Of a stretch of DNA of 64,000 nt, positions 8,285 through 17,802 are shown in pieces. The notes beneath the pieces are model-generated. The model was not told where the DNA came from and ran no database searches. It saw nothing but the letters and a program-made list of their open reading frames with translations. A program made the position numbers and the translations under genes. Source of the DNA: Rhodoferax aquaticus (GTDB taxonomy: Bacteria > Pseudomonadota > Gammaproteobacteria > Burkholderiales > Burkholderiaceae_C); assembly GCF_006974105.1 (NCBI RefSeq), contig NZ_CP036282.1, positions 3,844,001-3,908,000 on the forward strand. Direction: 5' to 3'. How positions within the stretch are numbered: the stretch's first letter is position 1; each line of letters opens with the position of its first letter.

Positions 8285-10171
8285 ATGACGCTTCAGCATT
8301 CGATCAGCACCGTGTTCTGGATCGCCGTCCTGGCCTTGGCTTGGGGCTTGGCGCGTAGAGCCCTTCTATGGAAAAATGGCCGCCAGCGCACAGTGGATAT
8401 GCGCGGTCTGCTACACATACCGAAGCGCTACTTTGTAGACCTGCACGATGTGGTGGCGCGCGAACCGTTTGTCGCCCGTGCCCACGTGGGAGTGGCCGGC
8501 GGCGCGATTTTGGCCTTGGCCTTGGTGGCCTTGAACTACGGCCTGGGCCTGTACCTGCGGGTGTTAGATGGTGCCTTGCTCTTCGCGGGGCTCATGATGA
8601 CTGCTGGCGCATGTGCCATGGCGTGGCGTCGCAGCAATGCGCCAGCGCGTTTGTCACGCGGCCCTTGGAGCCGCCTGTCGTTGAGCCTCTTGTTGTTTGC
8701 GATGGCTGTTAGCCTGAGCTCTGTGGTTGCACTCACCGGCACCGCGTTGGCGCCGTGGTTGGCTGCATTGATCAGTGTCGCATTTGCCGCGGGTGCCGCA
8801 GAACTGGCCTTGGGCATCGGTCTGGGTGGACCCATGAAACATGCAGTCGCGGGTCTGCTGCACTTGGGACTGCACCCACGACCTGAGCGCTTTGGCGACA
8901 AACGCTTTGCCACGGCCCTCAAGCCCCTGCGTCTGACAGCGGATGACATGGGCGTAGGCAAGCCTTCCGACTTTGCGTGGAACCAGTTACTCTCATTTGA
9001 CGCCTGCGTGCAATGCGGCAAGTGCGAAGCCGCCTGCCCCGCCTTTGCTGCCGGTCAGCCGCTGAACCCTAAAAAGCTCATCCAAGACTTGGTGGTGGGC
9101 ATGAGCGGCAAGACTGACGCCGCCTACGCAGGCAGCCCCTACCCAGGCAAGCCTATTGGCCAACATGCGGGTGCGCCCCACTTGCCCATCGTGGGTGGGC
9201 TGATTGGCAGCGACACCCTGTGGGCATGCACCACCTGCCGGGCTTGCGTCCAAGAATGCCCCATGCTGATCGAGCATGTAGACGCCATTGTGGACATGCG
9301 CCGCCACATGACACTCGTAAGCGGCATCGTCCCGAACAAAGGCGGCGAAGCCTTGGAGAACCTGCGAGATACCGACACGGTCGGCGGCTTCCCCTTGGCA
9401 GCACGCCACCACTGGGCTGCAGACCTCGGTATTGCACAGCTAGCGGCAGGTGAATCGACCGACTGGCTGGTCTTGGTGGGCGAAGGTGGCTTTGATATGC
9501 GCTACCAGCGCACCTTGCGTGCCTTCATCAAAACCTTGCAAAAAGCCAAACTCCACATCGCTCTGTTGGGCGCGGACGAAACAGACTGCGGTGACCTCGC
9601 CCGCAGACTGGGCGACGAAGCGGGCTTTCAGCGCCAGGCCAAGCAACTGATTGCCACGCTGGCCACACGCAAGTTCAAGCACATCGTGACGCCAGACCCG
9701 CACATCTTCCATGCCCTCAAAAACGAGTACCCCGCGCTGGGCGGCCAGTTTGACGTATGGCACCACACCCAGCTGCTGGCTGACTTGCTAGAGACCGGCG
9801 CGCTGCAGCCCACCCGCGCCGCGAGCACCGAGGCGGTGACCTACCATGACCCTTGCTACCTCGGGCGCTATGGGCGCGAAGTCAAGGCACCGCGCGCTGT
9901 GCTCAAGGGCATTGGCATCCAGGTCGTGGAGATGGAACGCAACCGCGAGAAAGGCCGCTGCTGCGGCGGCGGCGGCGGCGCACCATTTACGGACATTCCC
10001 GGCAGCACCCGCATTCCCGACATCCGCATAGCAGACGCCAAAGCCACTGGCGCAGCCGTGGTCGCCGTGGCCTGCCCTAACTGCACCGCCATGCTTGAAG
10101 GCGTGGTAGGTCCGCGCCCTGAAGTGCGCGACATTGCAGAACTACTGGCCCACGCTTTGGAGGTGGTATGA
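8285..10171 (+). CDS. dgcB: DgcB, membrane iron-sulfur/CCG-domain electron transfer subunit
   Basis: The protein has 628 residues. The first 220 or so include several hydrophobic segments (about 5-22, 65-85, 90-110, 125-150 and 155-175), which would anchor it in the inner membrane. Two 4Fe-4S ferredoxin motifs follow: CVQCGKCEAACP from residue 241 and CTTCRACVQECP near 315. The C-terminal third carries a CCG domain (DPCYLGRYGRE near 521 and GRCCGGGGG near 558) as in heterodisulfide reductase and glycolate oxidase iron-sulfur subunits. It is expected to pass electrons from DgcA/ETF toward quinone. The stop overlaps etfA as ATGA. Confidence 0.9.
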   Translation: MTLQHSISTVFWIAVLALAWGLARRALLWKNGRQRTVDMRGLLHIPKRYFVDLHDVVAREPFVARAHVGVAGGAILALALVALNYGLGLYLRVLDGALLFAGLMMTAGACAMAWRRSNAPARLSRGPWSRLSLSLLLFAMAVSLSSVVALTGTALAPWLAALISVAFAAGAAELALGIGLGGPMKHAVAGLLHLGLHPRPERFGDKRFATALKPLRLTADDMGVGKPSDFAWNQLLSFDACVQCGKCEAACPAFAAGQPLNPKKLIQDLVVGMSGKTDAAYAGSPYPGKPIGQHAGAPHLPIVGGLIGSDTLWACTTCRACVQECPMLIEHVDAIVDMRRHMTLVSGIVPNKGGEALENLRDTDTVGGFPLAARHHWAADLGIAQLAAGESTDWLVLVGEGGFDMRYQRTLRAFIKTLQKAKLHIALLGADETDCGDLARRLGDEAGFQRQAKQLIATLATRKFKHIVTPDPHIFHALKNEYPALGGQFDVWHHTQLLADLLETGALQPTRAASTEAVTYHDPCYLGRYGREVKAPRAVLKGIGIQVVEMERNREKGRCCGGGGGAPFTDIPGSTRIPDIRIADAKATGAAVVAVACPNCTAMLEGVVGPRPEVRDIAELLAHALEVV

Positions 10172-11286
10172 GCATGACCAGCCTTAGCCCCACTGGCGTG
10201 CCTCGCATAGACCCACGCCGCCCCGCCATCCTCACGCCTGCGGGCCTGCGCCGCATCGTGCTGGGTAGCCTGGAAGGCGTGCGCGCACAGCATCCGCTGC
10301 AGGCAAACCATGGAGAGGCCCCCAAGCCCGTGCGCAGCACCGGCCCTTTCAGCCAATGCACGGTGGTGGTGACCCATACAGAGCGCGGCGGCCTGAGTGA
10401 CGGTGCACGCCAAGCCCTTGCAGCAGCGGCCATTTTGGCCAGCCCACACACCGAGGTGGTGCTGGCCGTGCTGGGCACCTGCCATGAAGACATGGCGGCC
10501 CTAGGCGCGGACCGCACACTGATAGCGGAACAGTTTGACCCAGCCCACTACCAACTGGGTGCCAGCGTGCAATGGTTGTTGGGCCTGCAAGCCGCAATGA
10601 GGACCGCACAGTGGTTGTTTGCCGACAGTGAAGCCGACGGCGATTTGGGCCGCCGCTTCGCCGTGACTTCCCAGTTGCCTGTGCGTTGCGCAGTGGTTGA
10701 GCTCACGGCCGATGCGGTGCGCACGGCCGCTAGCCCCCTGCACGATGCCTTGAGCGCCCATACCGCGGTGATGCTGCTGCGCAAAGGCGCTGTGAGCACC
10801 AAACTGCCGTTTGTAGGCTTAGGCCAGCGCGCAACAGCACCTGCGCTGGAACCCGTGGCCGACGCCCAGATTCAAGACCTAGGCGTTCAGCCTGGCAACC
10901 CCGAATCCCTGGCTTTGGAAGAAGCGGACTTGATCGTGGCTGCGGGTAACGGCGTGAACGACGTTCCTTTGGTGCATGCCTTGGCCAAGACCTTGGGCGC
11001 TGCCGTAGGTGCGTCTCGGGTGGCGGTGGACGATGGGCGCTTTCACCGGGGCCAGCAAATTGGCGCGACCGGCAAGACAGTCTCGGCATCGGCTTACATT
11101 GCCATTGGGATTTCCGGTGCGGTGCAGCACTTGCAAGGTATCAAAGACTGCCGCCACGTCATTGCCATCAACCTCGATGGCTCAGCGCCCATCGCGCGTC
11201 GCGCCAACCTCACCGTGGTTGAAGACAGCAGCGCACTGATGCAAGCCTTGAACGACTTAGCCCGCCAACACAAGGAGCACGCATGA
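10168..11286 (+). CDS. etfA: Electron transfer flavoprotein alpha subunit, DgcAB-associated
   Basis: The 372-residue protein ends in the FAD-binding domain of ETF-alpha: VGASRVAVDDGRFHRGQQIG near 280 and GATGKTVSASAYIAIGISG directly after. About 60 residues precede the ETF fold, so it is longer than the usual 310-320. The start ATG overlaps the dgcB stop (ATGA). With etfB it forms an ETF probably dedicated to dimethylglycine demethylation, as with the paralogues next to dgcAB in Pseudomonas. Housekeeping etfAB for fatty-acid oxidation would be elsewhere. Confidence 0.9.
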   Translation: MSMTSLSPTGVPRIDPRRPAILTPAGLRRIVLGSLEGVRAQHPLQANHGEAPKPVRSTGPFSQCTVVVTHTERGGLSDGARQALAAAAILASPHTEVVLAVLGTCHEDMAALGADRTLIAEQFDPAHYQLGASVQWLLGLQAAMRTAQWLFADSEADGDLGRRFAVTSQLPVRCAVVELTADAVRTAASPLHDALSAHTAVMLLRKGAVSTKLPFVGLGQRATAPALEPVADAQIQDLGVQPGNPESLALEEADLIVAAGNGVNDVPLVHALAKTLGAAVGASRVAVDDGRFHRGQQIGATGKTVSASAYIAIGISGAVQHLQGIKDCRHVIAINLDGSAPIARRANLTVVEDSSALMQALNDLARQHKEHA

Positions 11287-12068
11287 GCGCTATTGCCGTT
11301 TTGGTTGCCGAGCGCCCGCACAGCATCAGTGGCAAGCCCACGCGCAGCCGCTCTGACGCTGTTGCCGCCAGTGTGGCGCTTGCCATCCCGCAGCACCAGG
11401 TGAGCCTGTGGACGGCAGGTGCCATCGCAGACAGCGTGGCACGTGACTACCTCGCCTTGGGCGCAAACACACTGCATGCAGTCGAATGCGCCGCCCCTGA
11501 GTACACCGTTGCGGCCCTTTGCGGCCCCTTGAAAACCACACCGTGGGTACTCACCGGCACGCGCTCTGAGGCAGAACAAGGCAGCAACTTACTGCCCTAT
11601 GCCTTGGCACATGCCTTGGACCGCCCCTTGGTGGTGGACGTGGTGGCCATTGCACCTGAACCACAAGGCGATGGAAGCCACTGGGTGGTGACCCAAGCGC
11701 TGCCTAAGGGCGCACGCCGCACCCTGCGTGTCGCAGCACCCGCCGTATTGGCCATCAGTGCCAGCGCGCCCGTGACCCTGCGCCACGCTTTGGCCAGCGC
11801 CATGGCAGGTCAGATAGTTCGCCACGCCCATAGCGCCAACACCCAGAGCCCAGCGCTGAGCGCATCCGACACGCCTGTGCAGCAGGTACCTCGCAACAAG
11901 CGCCGCAAGGTCTTGGAAGCCCGTATCGCCCAAAGTGGCCACGCACGCATGCTGGGCGCCATTGAGTCGCCAGCCAGCGCCGGCACGGTGCTCAAAGCAG
12001 GTACCCCCAATGAAAAAGCGCAAGCAGTTCTGGACTACCTGCGCACCCATTCACTCGTAAATTTTTGA
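11283..12068 (+). CDS. etfB: Electron transfer flavoprotein beta subunit, DgcAB-associated
   Basis: The 261-residue partner of the preceding alpha subunit starts at an ATGA overlap. The ETF-beta fold is recognisable (SDAVAASVALA near 24, AYALAHALDRPLV-like helix near 104, then a beta-rich middle and a basic tail NKRRKVLEARIA near 205). It is divergent from canonical FixA/EtfB; the conserved AMP-binding loop is not obvious to the eye. The gene order alpha then beta is inverted relative to housekeeping etfBA, as in the gbc/dgc loci of pseudomonads. It would receive electrons from DgcA. Confidence 0.85.
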   Translation: MSAIAVLVAERPHSISGKPTRSRSDAVAASVALAIPQHQVSLWTAGAIADSVARDYLALGANTLHAVECAAPEYTVAALCGPLKTTPWVLTGTRSEAEQGSNLLPYALAHALDRPLVVDVVAIAPEPQGDGSHWVVTQALPKGARRTLRVAAPAVLAISASAPVTLRHALASAMAGQIVRHAHSANTQSPALSASDTPVQQVPRNKRRKVLEARIAQSGHARMLGAIESPASAGTVLKAGTPNEKAQAVLDYLRTHSLVNF

Positions 12069-12081
12069 GGAGAGGCTCACC

Positions 12082-13344
12082 ATGACAACAACGATTTCTG
12101 CGCAGTCCCTGCTCACCCGCGAGCTGCTGGCACGCCGCCGCCCCGGCTACAGCTTGGAAGCCCCGTTCTACCTGAGCGACACCATTTTGCAGGCCGATTT
12201 GGAACACATCTTCGGCAAGCACTGGATCTTTGTGGCCGTAGAGCCCCAGGTGCCCGAAGCGGGTGACTACATCACCGTGGATTTTGGCAAGCACTCCATC
12301 TTGATCGTCCGGGATGACGACATGCAGGTCAAAGCCTTTCACAATGTGTGCCGCCACCGCGGCAGCCGACTGTGCGCCAGCCAAAAAGGCAGCGTGGGCA
12401 ACATCGTGTGCCCCTACCACCAATGGACCTACGACCTCACCGGCAAGCTCATCCACGCCAAGCACATGGGGGACGACTTCGACCCCACCGGCCTTGGCCT
12501 CAAGCCCGTGCATATCCGCAGCTTGGCGGGCTTGCTCTTTATTTGCTTGGCCGACAACCCGCCGGAAGACTTTGAACAGATGGCGGCTGAAATGACGCCC
12601 TACCTCATGCCCCACCGCTTGATGGATTGCAAGGTCGCCACCCAAGTCGACATCGTGGAAGACTGCAATTGGAAGCTCACCATGGAGAACAACCGGGAGT
12701 GCTACCACTGCGTAGGCAACCACCCTGAACTCACGGTATCGCTGTACGAGTATGGCTTTGGCTACCAACCCGATGCCCAGAACGCAGCAGGTCTCAAGCG
12801 GTTTGAAGACATCTTGGCGAGCAACCACGCCCGCTGGGAAAGCATGGGACTGCCATCGGCGGAGATCGACACGCTGGACGATCGTGTCACCGGCTTTCGT
12901 ACCCAACGTTTGCCGCTGGACCGCGCGGGCCAGTCGCAAACGCTAAACGCTGAAGTGGCGTCAAAAAAACTACTCGCCAATTTTGTAGACCCTGCTTTGG
13001 GCGGTTTGTCGTTTTGGACGCAGCCCAACTCTTGGCACCATTTCATGAGCGACCACATCGTGAGCTTTACGGTGCTCCCCATCTCTGCCACCAAAACGCT
13101 GGTGCGCACCACATGGTGTGTACACAAAGATGCTGTGGAAGGCGTGGACTACACCCTGGACAACCTCACCGCCGTGTGGAATGCAACCAACGCCCAAGAC
13201 CGCCGCTTGGTGGAAGAGTCGCAAATTGGCATTGCCACTGGCGCCTATGAGCCAGGCCCCTACTCGCCATTCACCGAAGGTTTGGTCGAGAAGTTTTGCA
13301 ACTGGTACGTCAACCGCCTGAGCGCACTGACCAAAACGGCTTAA
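12082..13344 (+). CDS. gbcA: Glycine betaine monooxygenase Rieske subunit
   Basis: This ring-hydroxylating-type Rieske oxygenase removes the first methyl group from glycine betaine, giving dimethylglycine and formaldehyde. In the 420-residue protein the Rieske cluster ligands are C90-x-H92 and C110-x2-H113 (CRHRG and CPYHQW). The mononuclear iron site follows near residue 205 (ENNRECYHCVGNHPEL), with the two histidines in place. A strong ribosome binding site (GAGGAGAG, 12068-12075) precedes the ATG. The reductase gbcB follows after 12 bases. Length and motifs match GbcA/stachydrine demethylase-like enzymes; the cluster context selects betaine. Confidence 0.93.
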   Translation: MTTTISAQSLLTRELLARRRPGYSLEAPFYLSDTILQADLEHIFGKHWIFVAVEPQVPEAGDYITVDFGKHSILIVRDDDMQVKAFHNVCRHRGSRLCASQKGSVGNIVCPYHQWTYDLTGKLIHAKHMGDDFDPTGLGLKPVHIRSLAGLLFICLADNPPEDFEQMAAEMTPYLMPHRLMDCKVATQVDIVEDCNWKLTMENNRECYHCVGNHPELTVSLYEYGFGYQPDAQNAAGLKRFEDILASNHARWESMGLPSAEIDTLDDRVTGFRTQRLPLDRAGQSQTLNAEVASKKLLANFVDPALGGLSFWTQPNSWHHFMSDHIVSFTVLPISATKTLVRTTWCVHKDAVEGVDYTLDNLTAVWNATNAQDRRLVEESQIGIATGAYEPGPYSPFTEGLVEKFCNWYVNRLSALTKTA

Positions 13345-13356
13345 CACACGCCCGGC

Positions 13357-14463
13357 ATGACACTCCCCGCCCACGCCCCGAACTTTGCCGCACTACCGGC
13401 CGCACCTTGGTCCAGTGACCACGATGAGACCTTGCGTTGCGTGCAGGTGCGCCAAGAAACGCACGACGTCAAAACCTTTGTGCTGGCCGCCGCGCAGCCG
13501 CGCAGCTTTCGCTACCTTCCCGGGCAGTTCATCACCCTGGAACTGGACATCGCAGGAACCAAGGTCAACCGTTGCTACACCTTGTCGTCCAGCCCCACAC
13601 GGCCTGATGTGGTGAGCATTACCGTCAAGCGGGTACCCGGTGGCCTGGTATCCAACTGGTTGCATGACAACGTGCAGGTGGGCATGTCGCTAGGCGTCAT
13701 GGGGCCCAGCGGTGTATTCACTTGCTTTGAAAAACCGGCCAAGCGCTACCTCTTTGTGTCGGGTGGCAGTGGTGTCACGCCGCTCATGTCGATGACGCGC
13801 GCACTGCACGACTTGGCCAGCGATGCCGACGTGGTGTTTGTGCACTGCGCGCGCACCCCGGCCGATGTGTTGTTTGCCGAAGAACTGACGCTCATGGCGC
13901 GCAACATGCCCAAGCTGCGCTTGGCCATCGTGTGTGAAAACCATACGCCGGGTAGCAGCTACGCTGGGCATTTGGGTCGCCTAGATGGCGCGCGGCTGGC
14001 CCATATTGCGCCCGATTTCATGCAGCGCGCGGTCTACACCTGTGGCCCCGCCCCGTTCATGGGCGCGGTGCGCACCCTCTTGGGCGCAGCGGGCTTTGAC
14101 ATGCAGCAGTACGCCGAGGAGAGCTTTGCATTTGAAACGCTGCAAGCGCCCACCGAACAAGCTTCTCCCCCTGCCACAGAGCCAGTGGCGTCAGGCGTTC
14201 GCAGCTACACCGTTCAATTGCAAAAGACCCAGCAGTCCTTTAGCTGCCGTGAGAATCAAACCATTTTGCAAGCAGCCAGTGAAGCGGGGGTACGTCTGCC
14301 CTCGTCATGCAGCAGCGGTGCTTGCGGAACCTGTAAAACACAGAAACTTGCCGGCACGGTTGACATGAAACACGCTGGCGGGATACGCCAGCGCGAAGTT
14401 GACCAAGGCTGGATGCTGCCCTGCTGCAGCACACCCAGCAGTGACGTCACACTCGACCGCTAA
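13357..14463 (+). CDS. gbcB: Glycine betaine monooxygenase ferredoxin reductase subunit
   Basis: This 368-residue reductase feeds electrons from NAD(P)H to GbcA. The order of domains is FAD-binding barrel (RCYTLSSSPTRP near 76; GPSG loop near 112), NAD-binding domain (SGGSGVTPLMSM near 136; YTCGPAPFM near 233), and a C-terminal plant-type 2Fe-2S ferredoxin domain with SCSSGACGTC near 317 and the last ligand in PCCSTP near 356. This is the expected architecture for GbcB-type reductases. Confidence 0.92.
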   Translation: MTLPAHAPNFAALPAAPWSSDHDETLRCVQVRQETHDVKTFVLAAAQPRSFRYLPGQFITLELDIAGTKVNRCYTLSSSPTRPDVVSITVKRVPGGLVSNWLHDNVQVGMSLGVMGPSGVFTCFEKPAKRYLFVSGGSGVTPLMSMTRALHDLASDADVVFVHCARTPADVLFAEELTLMARNMPKLRLAIVCENHTPGSSYAGHLGRLDGARLAHIAPDFMQRAVYTCGPAPFMGAVRTLLGAAGFDMQQYAEESFAFETLQAPTEQASPPATEPVASGVRSYTVQLQKTQQSFSCRENQTILQAASEAGVRLPSSCSSGACGTCKTQKLAGTVDMKHAGGIRQREVDQGWMLPCCSTPSSDVTLDR

Positions 14464-14614
14464 AGCCTTGGCCCAGAGTATGAAACACCTCACCCCCATG
14501 GCCTGCGTTTCTTGCTCACCATTCACCACCCGTTGTCCCGCTGATGTGCTGCCCTTTGCGCATGGCGAGGCCTTGCTGCGCGAGGCCTATCGCACCCCAT
14601 TTGATTTCACTTTT

Positions 14615-14631
14615 CGCGCCAAAGTGGCGCG
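14615..14631. promoter_or_regulatory. Inverted repeat upstream of proV
   Basis: The 229-base gap between gbcB and proV contains a perfect inverted repeat CGCGCC-AAAGT-GGCGCG. It is followed 10 bases later by TATAAA (14641-14646), which could be a -10 element; no good -35 lies 17 bases upstream. This may mark a separate promoter and operator for the transporter genes. Apart from a weak 64-codon frame (14480-14674) I see nothing else in the gap. Confidence 0.35.
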
Positions 14632-14692
14632 GCGCTTGCTTATAAAAACACTGCAGCTTTTCGCCAGCAGTTGAACACTTTTGGAGACCGTG

Positions 14693-15730
14693 ATGACCGA
14701 TGTAAAAATTCGCGTGAGAGATCTGTACAAGATCTTTGGCAGCAACACCACCGAGGCACAAAAGCTTCTGAACGCAGGCCACAGCAAAGACGAGGTTTTC
14801 GCCAAAACCGGCCAAGTCGTCGGCGTGAACAAGGTCAGCTTCGACGTCAACGCGGGCGAGATTTACGTGCTCATGGGCCTATCGGGCTCCGGCAAGTCCA
14901 CCTTGATTCGTCTTATCAACCGCTTGGTAGAACCCACCTCAGGCGCTATCAATATCGACGGCGAAAACATTGCAGCGTTGCCACAAGCTGAGTTGGTGAA
15001 ATGGCGGCGCAAGCGCGTGGCCATGGTATTTCAGTCGTTTGCGCTCATGCCACACCGCAATGTCTTGGACAACGCAGCCTTTGGTTTGGAAATGGCGGGC
15101 ACCGAGCGCAAGGTGCGCGAGAAACGCGCTATGGAGGTGCTGGGCCAAGTGGGCCTGCACACCTATGCCGCCAAGTACCCCCACCAACTGTCCGGCGGCA
15201 TGCAGCAGCGCGTAGGCTTGGCACGTGCGCTGGCGGTAGACCCCGACATCTTGCTCATGGACGAAGCCTTCTCCGCCCTGGACCCCTTGAAGCGCATTGA
15301 GATGCAAACCCTCATGCTGAGTTTGCAGCGTGAGCAAAAACGCACCATCTTGTTTGTCTCGCATGACCTGGAAGAAGCGCTGCGCATTGGCAACCGCATT
15401 GCCATCATGGAGGGCGGCCAGCTGGTGCAAGAAGGCACGGCGCACCAAATCATCACGCAACCGGCCAATGCCTATGTGCACAAGTTCTTTGAGGGCATAG
15501 ACACCTCGCGTTACCTCACTGCGGCGGACTTGCTCGACCCCGTGCTCAACGGGCACTCGTACAACGGCGGCCCCCGCGTGCCTTGGAGCACCCCGCTGCC
15601 CGAAGCCATGCAAATCGTGCTCAGCATCAACGAGCCTGTAGGCGTGTTTGATGCCGCCGACCAACTCATGGGCAGCATTTCTGCCCGCAGCCTACTCGTG
15701 AAAATGTCCCAGGAAGCCCGCCATGTCTGA
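14693..15730 (+). CDS. proV: Betaine/choline ABC transporter ATP-binding protein
   Basis: This 345-residue ATPase of the ProV/OpuAA/ChoV family drives uptake. Walker A is GLSGSGKST near residue 63, the Q-loop is MVFQSFALMPHRN near 109, the signature LSGGMQQRVGLARAL near 166, and Walker B ILLMDEAFSALDPL near 187. The family-specific N-terminal extension that precedes the ABC core (IFGSNTTEAQKLL) is present. The C-terminus keeps only a short CBS-like piece. The ATG at 14693 is chosen because GGAG lies 6 bases upstream; the TTG at 14681 is less likely. It overlaps proW by 8 bases. Confidence 0.92.
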   Translation: MTDVKIRVRDLYKIFGSNTTEAQKLLNAGHSKDEVFAKTGQVVGVNKVSFDVNAGEIYVLMGLSGSGKSTLIRLINRLVEPTSGAINIDGENIAALPQAELVKWRRKRVAMVFQSFALMPHRNVLDNAAFGLEMAGTERKVREKRAMEVLGQVGLHTYAAKYPHQLSGGMQQRVGLARALAVDPDILLMDEAFSALDPLKRIEMQTLMLSLQREQKRTILFVSHDLEEALRIGNRIAIMEGGQLVQEGTAHQIITQPANAYVHKFFEGIDTSRYLTAADLLDPVLNGHSYNGGPRVPWSTPLPEAMQIVLSINEPVGVFDAADQLMGSISARSLLVKMSQEARHV

Positions 15731-16595
15731 TCTCTTAACCCAGTTCACCGAAGCCACCCACGACATCTTGCCCTTGGGCCAGTGGGTCAATGCAGGCGTC
15801 AAACTGTTGTTGGACAACGGTGCCACGGTGTTTGACTCGATTGGCGTGCTGGTGGAAGGCTTTGCCGAATCCATTGAGCAAGGTTTGCTGGCTATCCCCT
15901 TTTGGTTGGTCATATTGGTGGCCACCGTTGTAGGTGTACGGCGCTTGGGCTGGGGCTTTGGCCTGTTTGTTGCTTTAGCCTTGATGCTGATCGTGGTCAC
16001 GGGCTTTTGGCCTCAAACCATGGTGACCCTGGGGCTCACGCTCTCGGCCACCTTGATCAGCTTGTTTTACGGAATTCCCTTGGGCATTTGGTGTGCCCGC
16101 AACAACAGTGTCAACGCCACCGTGCGCCCGATTTTGGACTTTATGCAAACCATGCCCGCCTTTGTGTACCTGATCCCAGCAGCCATGCTGTTTGGCTTGG
16201 GCCGCGTGCCGGGCACCATTGCAACCGTCATTTTTGCCATGCCACCGGTGGTGCGCCTCACCAGTTTGGGGATTCGCCAAGTGAGTTCTGAGCAAGTGGA
16301 AGCCGGCAACGCCTTTGGCTGCACTTCCGCGCAGTTGCTGTTCAAAGTGCAACTGCCGATCGCCTTGCCCACCATCATGGCCGGCGTCAATCAAACCATC
16401 ATGATGGCCCTGTCCATGGTGATCATCGCGTCCATGGTGGGCGCGGGTGGTTTGGGCAACGATGTGCTGGCCAGCATCCAAAGGCTGGACATTGGCCTAG
16501 GGTTTGAGAGTGGTCTGGCCGTCGTTTTGCTGGCTATCATCTTGGACAGACTGACAGAGAGTTTTGGCGTCGCCCGCAAGGGTCACGACAGCTAG
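15723..16595 (+). CDS. proW: Betaine/choline ABC transporter permease
   Basis: This 290-residue inner-membrane permease has about six hydrophobic segments from residue 60 on. The binding-protein-dependent transport EAA-loop region is EQVEAGNAFGCTSAQLLFKVQLP near 191. The N-terminal amphipathic part (ILPLGQWVN near 14) is shared with ProW. It pairs with the ATPase it overlaps and with the periplasmic binding protein 1.4 kb downstream, on the other side of the regulator gene. The exact substrate, betaine or choline, cannot be set from the permease. Confidence 0.92.
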   Translation: MSDLLTQFTEATHDILPLGQWVNAGVKLLLDNGATVFDSIGVLVEGFAESIEQGLLAIPFWLVILVATVVGVRRLGWGFGLFVALALMLIVVTGFWPQTMVTLGLTLSATLISLFYGIPLGIWCARNNSVNATVRPILDFMQTMPAFVYLIPAAMLFGLGRVPGTIATVIFAMPPVVRLTSLGIRQVSSEQVEAGNAFGCTSAQLLFKVQLPIALPTIMAGVNQTIMMALSMVIIASMVGAGGLGNDVLASIQRLDIGLGFESGLAVVLLAIILDRLTESFGVARKGHDS

Positions 16596-16628
16596 ACCCC
16601 AAGAGACAAGCAATCAGGAGCCTTTACC

Positions 16629-17708
16629 GTGCCACGCGCCCCCACCCATCCCACATCGCTGCCCACCGTGGGTGCCAATGATCCCGTGGCGTGCCCCAGC
16701 TGTACCCATGTGGGCTTCATCTTGATGCCGGACTACTCCATGATTGCCTTTGCCAACGCGGTGGAAACCCTGCGCATGGCCAACTACATCAGCCGCAGCG
16801 AGCTTTACCGCTGGACCGTCATAAGTTCCGACAGCGCCCCTTCTGTGGCCAGCAACGGGCTCAGCATCGCCACCGAAGGAGGCACCCAAGCCCTTGCCGA
16901 CTGTGCGATGGTGTTCGTCTGCGGTGGGGTCAACATTCGCGCCAACACCGACGAGCGGCTGCGCCACATGCTGCGCCAATGCGCCGCCCAAGGCGCGGCC
17001 ATGGGGGCGCTGTGCACGGGCTCGTTTGCATTGGCCAGCGCAGGCCTGCTGGACGACTACCGCTGCGCCATCCACTGGGAAAACTTGGCGGCCATTGGTG
17101 AAGAATTTCCCCGCGTACAGTTTTCGCCCGAAGTTTTCATCATGGACCGCAACCGCTACACCTGTTCAGGGGGCACCGCCCCCTTGCATTTGATGCTGCA
17201 TTTGGTGCGTGCACAGCATGGGGTGAAACTGGTGATGGATATCTCCGAGCAGTTCATTGTGGAGCGCCTGCGTGCCAGCAACGACCGCCAGCGCATTCCT
17301 CAGCCCCAGTGCATTGGCCCTGGCTACCAGCACCTGACCGAGGCAGCCGAAATCATGGCCGCCAACATCGAGGAACCCTTGCCACTGGCAGAGTTGGCAG
17401 GCGTGATCCACGTGTCGCTGCGCCAGCTAGAGCGTTTGTTCCACCGCTACTTCAGCATGAACCCCGCGCAGTACTACATGAACTTGCGGCTGCGCAGAGC
17501 CCAAGAATTGCTCACCCACAGCAGCATGCCCATCATGCAAGTGACAGTAGCCTGTGGCTTTCAATCGGCCTCGCACTTTTGCAAGGCCTATCGCGGTTTG
17601 TACGGCCACTCGCCCAGCGAGGAACGGCGCAACCAAACGGGCAAACCGGTACCGGCACGTGCAAGCAATCGGGCCGCACCCGTCTTGCAATACGCAGTGC
17701 GTGCGTAA
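16629..17708 (+). CDS. gbdR: GlxA/AraC-family regulator, GbdR-like
   Basis: In the 359-residue protein, a DJ-1/PfpI-like amidotransferase-fold sensor domain (about 25-200; GALCTGSFALASAGLL near 124) is followed by an AraC-type double helix-turn-helix (about 235-335; IHVSLRQLERLFHRYF near 262, then VACGFQSASHFCKAYR near 307). In Pseudomonas, GbdR of this architecture activates gbc, dgc, sox and choline uptake genes in response to betaine and dimethylglycine. Here it lies within the cluster it would control. The start is GTG with AGGAG 8 bases upstream. Assignment as GbdR is by architecture and context. Confidence 0.82.
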   Translation: MPRAPTHPTSLPTVGANDPVACPSCTHVGFILMPDYSMIAFANAVETLRMANYISRSELYRWTVISSDSAPSVASNGLSIATEGGTQALADCAMVFVCGGVNIRANTDERLRHMLRQCAAQGAAMGALCTGSFALASAGLLDDYRCAIHWENLAAIGEEFPRVQFSPEVFIMDRNRYTCSGGTAPLHLMLHLVRAQHGVKLVMDISEQFIVERLRASNDRQRIPQPQCIGPGYQHLTEAAEIMAANIEEPLPLAELAGVIHVSLRQLERLFHRYFSMNPAQYYMNLRLRRAQELLTHSSMPIMQVTVACGFQSASHFCKAYRGLYGHSPSEERRNQTGKPVPARASNRAAPVLQYAVRA

Positions 17709-17762
17709 GCCACAGTTCGGCGCTTAGGCTCGCTCCATCGCGGCGATTTTGCGCGGTGCTTG

Positions 17763-17802
17763 GCTACCAGAAACAGCATCTTCATGCTATTTTTTTGGTA
17801 GC
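17763..17802 (+). repeat. Hairpin repeat behind the regulator, candidate terminator
   Basis: An imperfect long stem has outer arms GCTACCA (17763-17769) and TGGTAGC (17796-17802) and inner arms AGCAT/ATGCT, with a run of T in the 3' arm. It directly precedes a 13-base motif TAGCTGCTCACGC (17799-17811) that recurs elsewhere in the window. It may end transcription before proX and also represents a dispersed repeat copy. The remainder of 17709-17981 shows no gene; a promoter for proX must lie there but no clear hexamers are visible. Confidence 0.5.

Noticed and set aside
14480..14674. 64-codon frame between gbcB and proV
   Set aside because: No ribosome binding site, no recognisable pattern, ends over the proposed proV promoter region.
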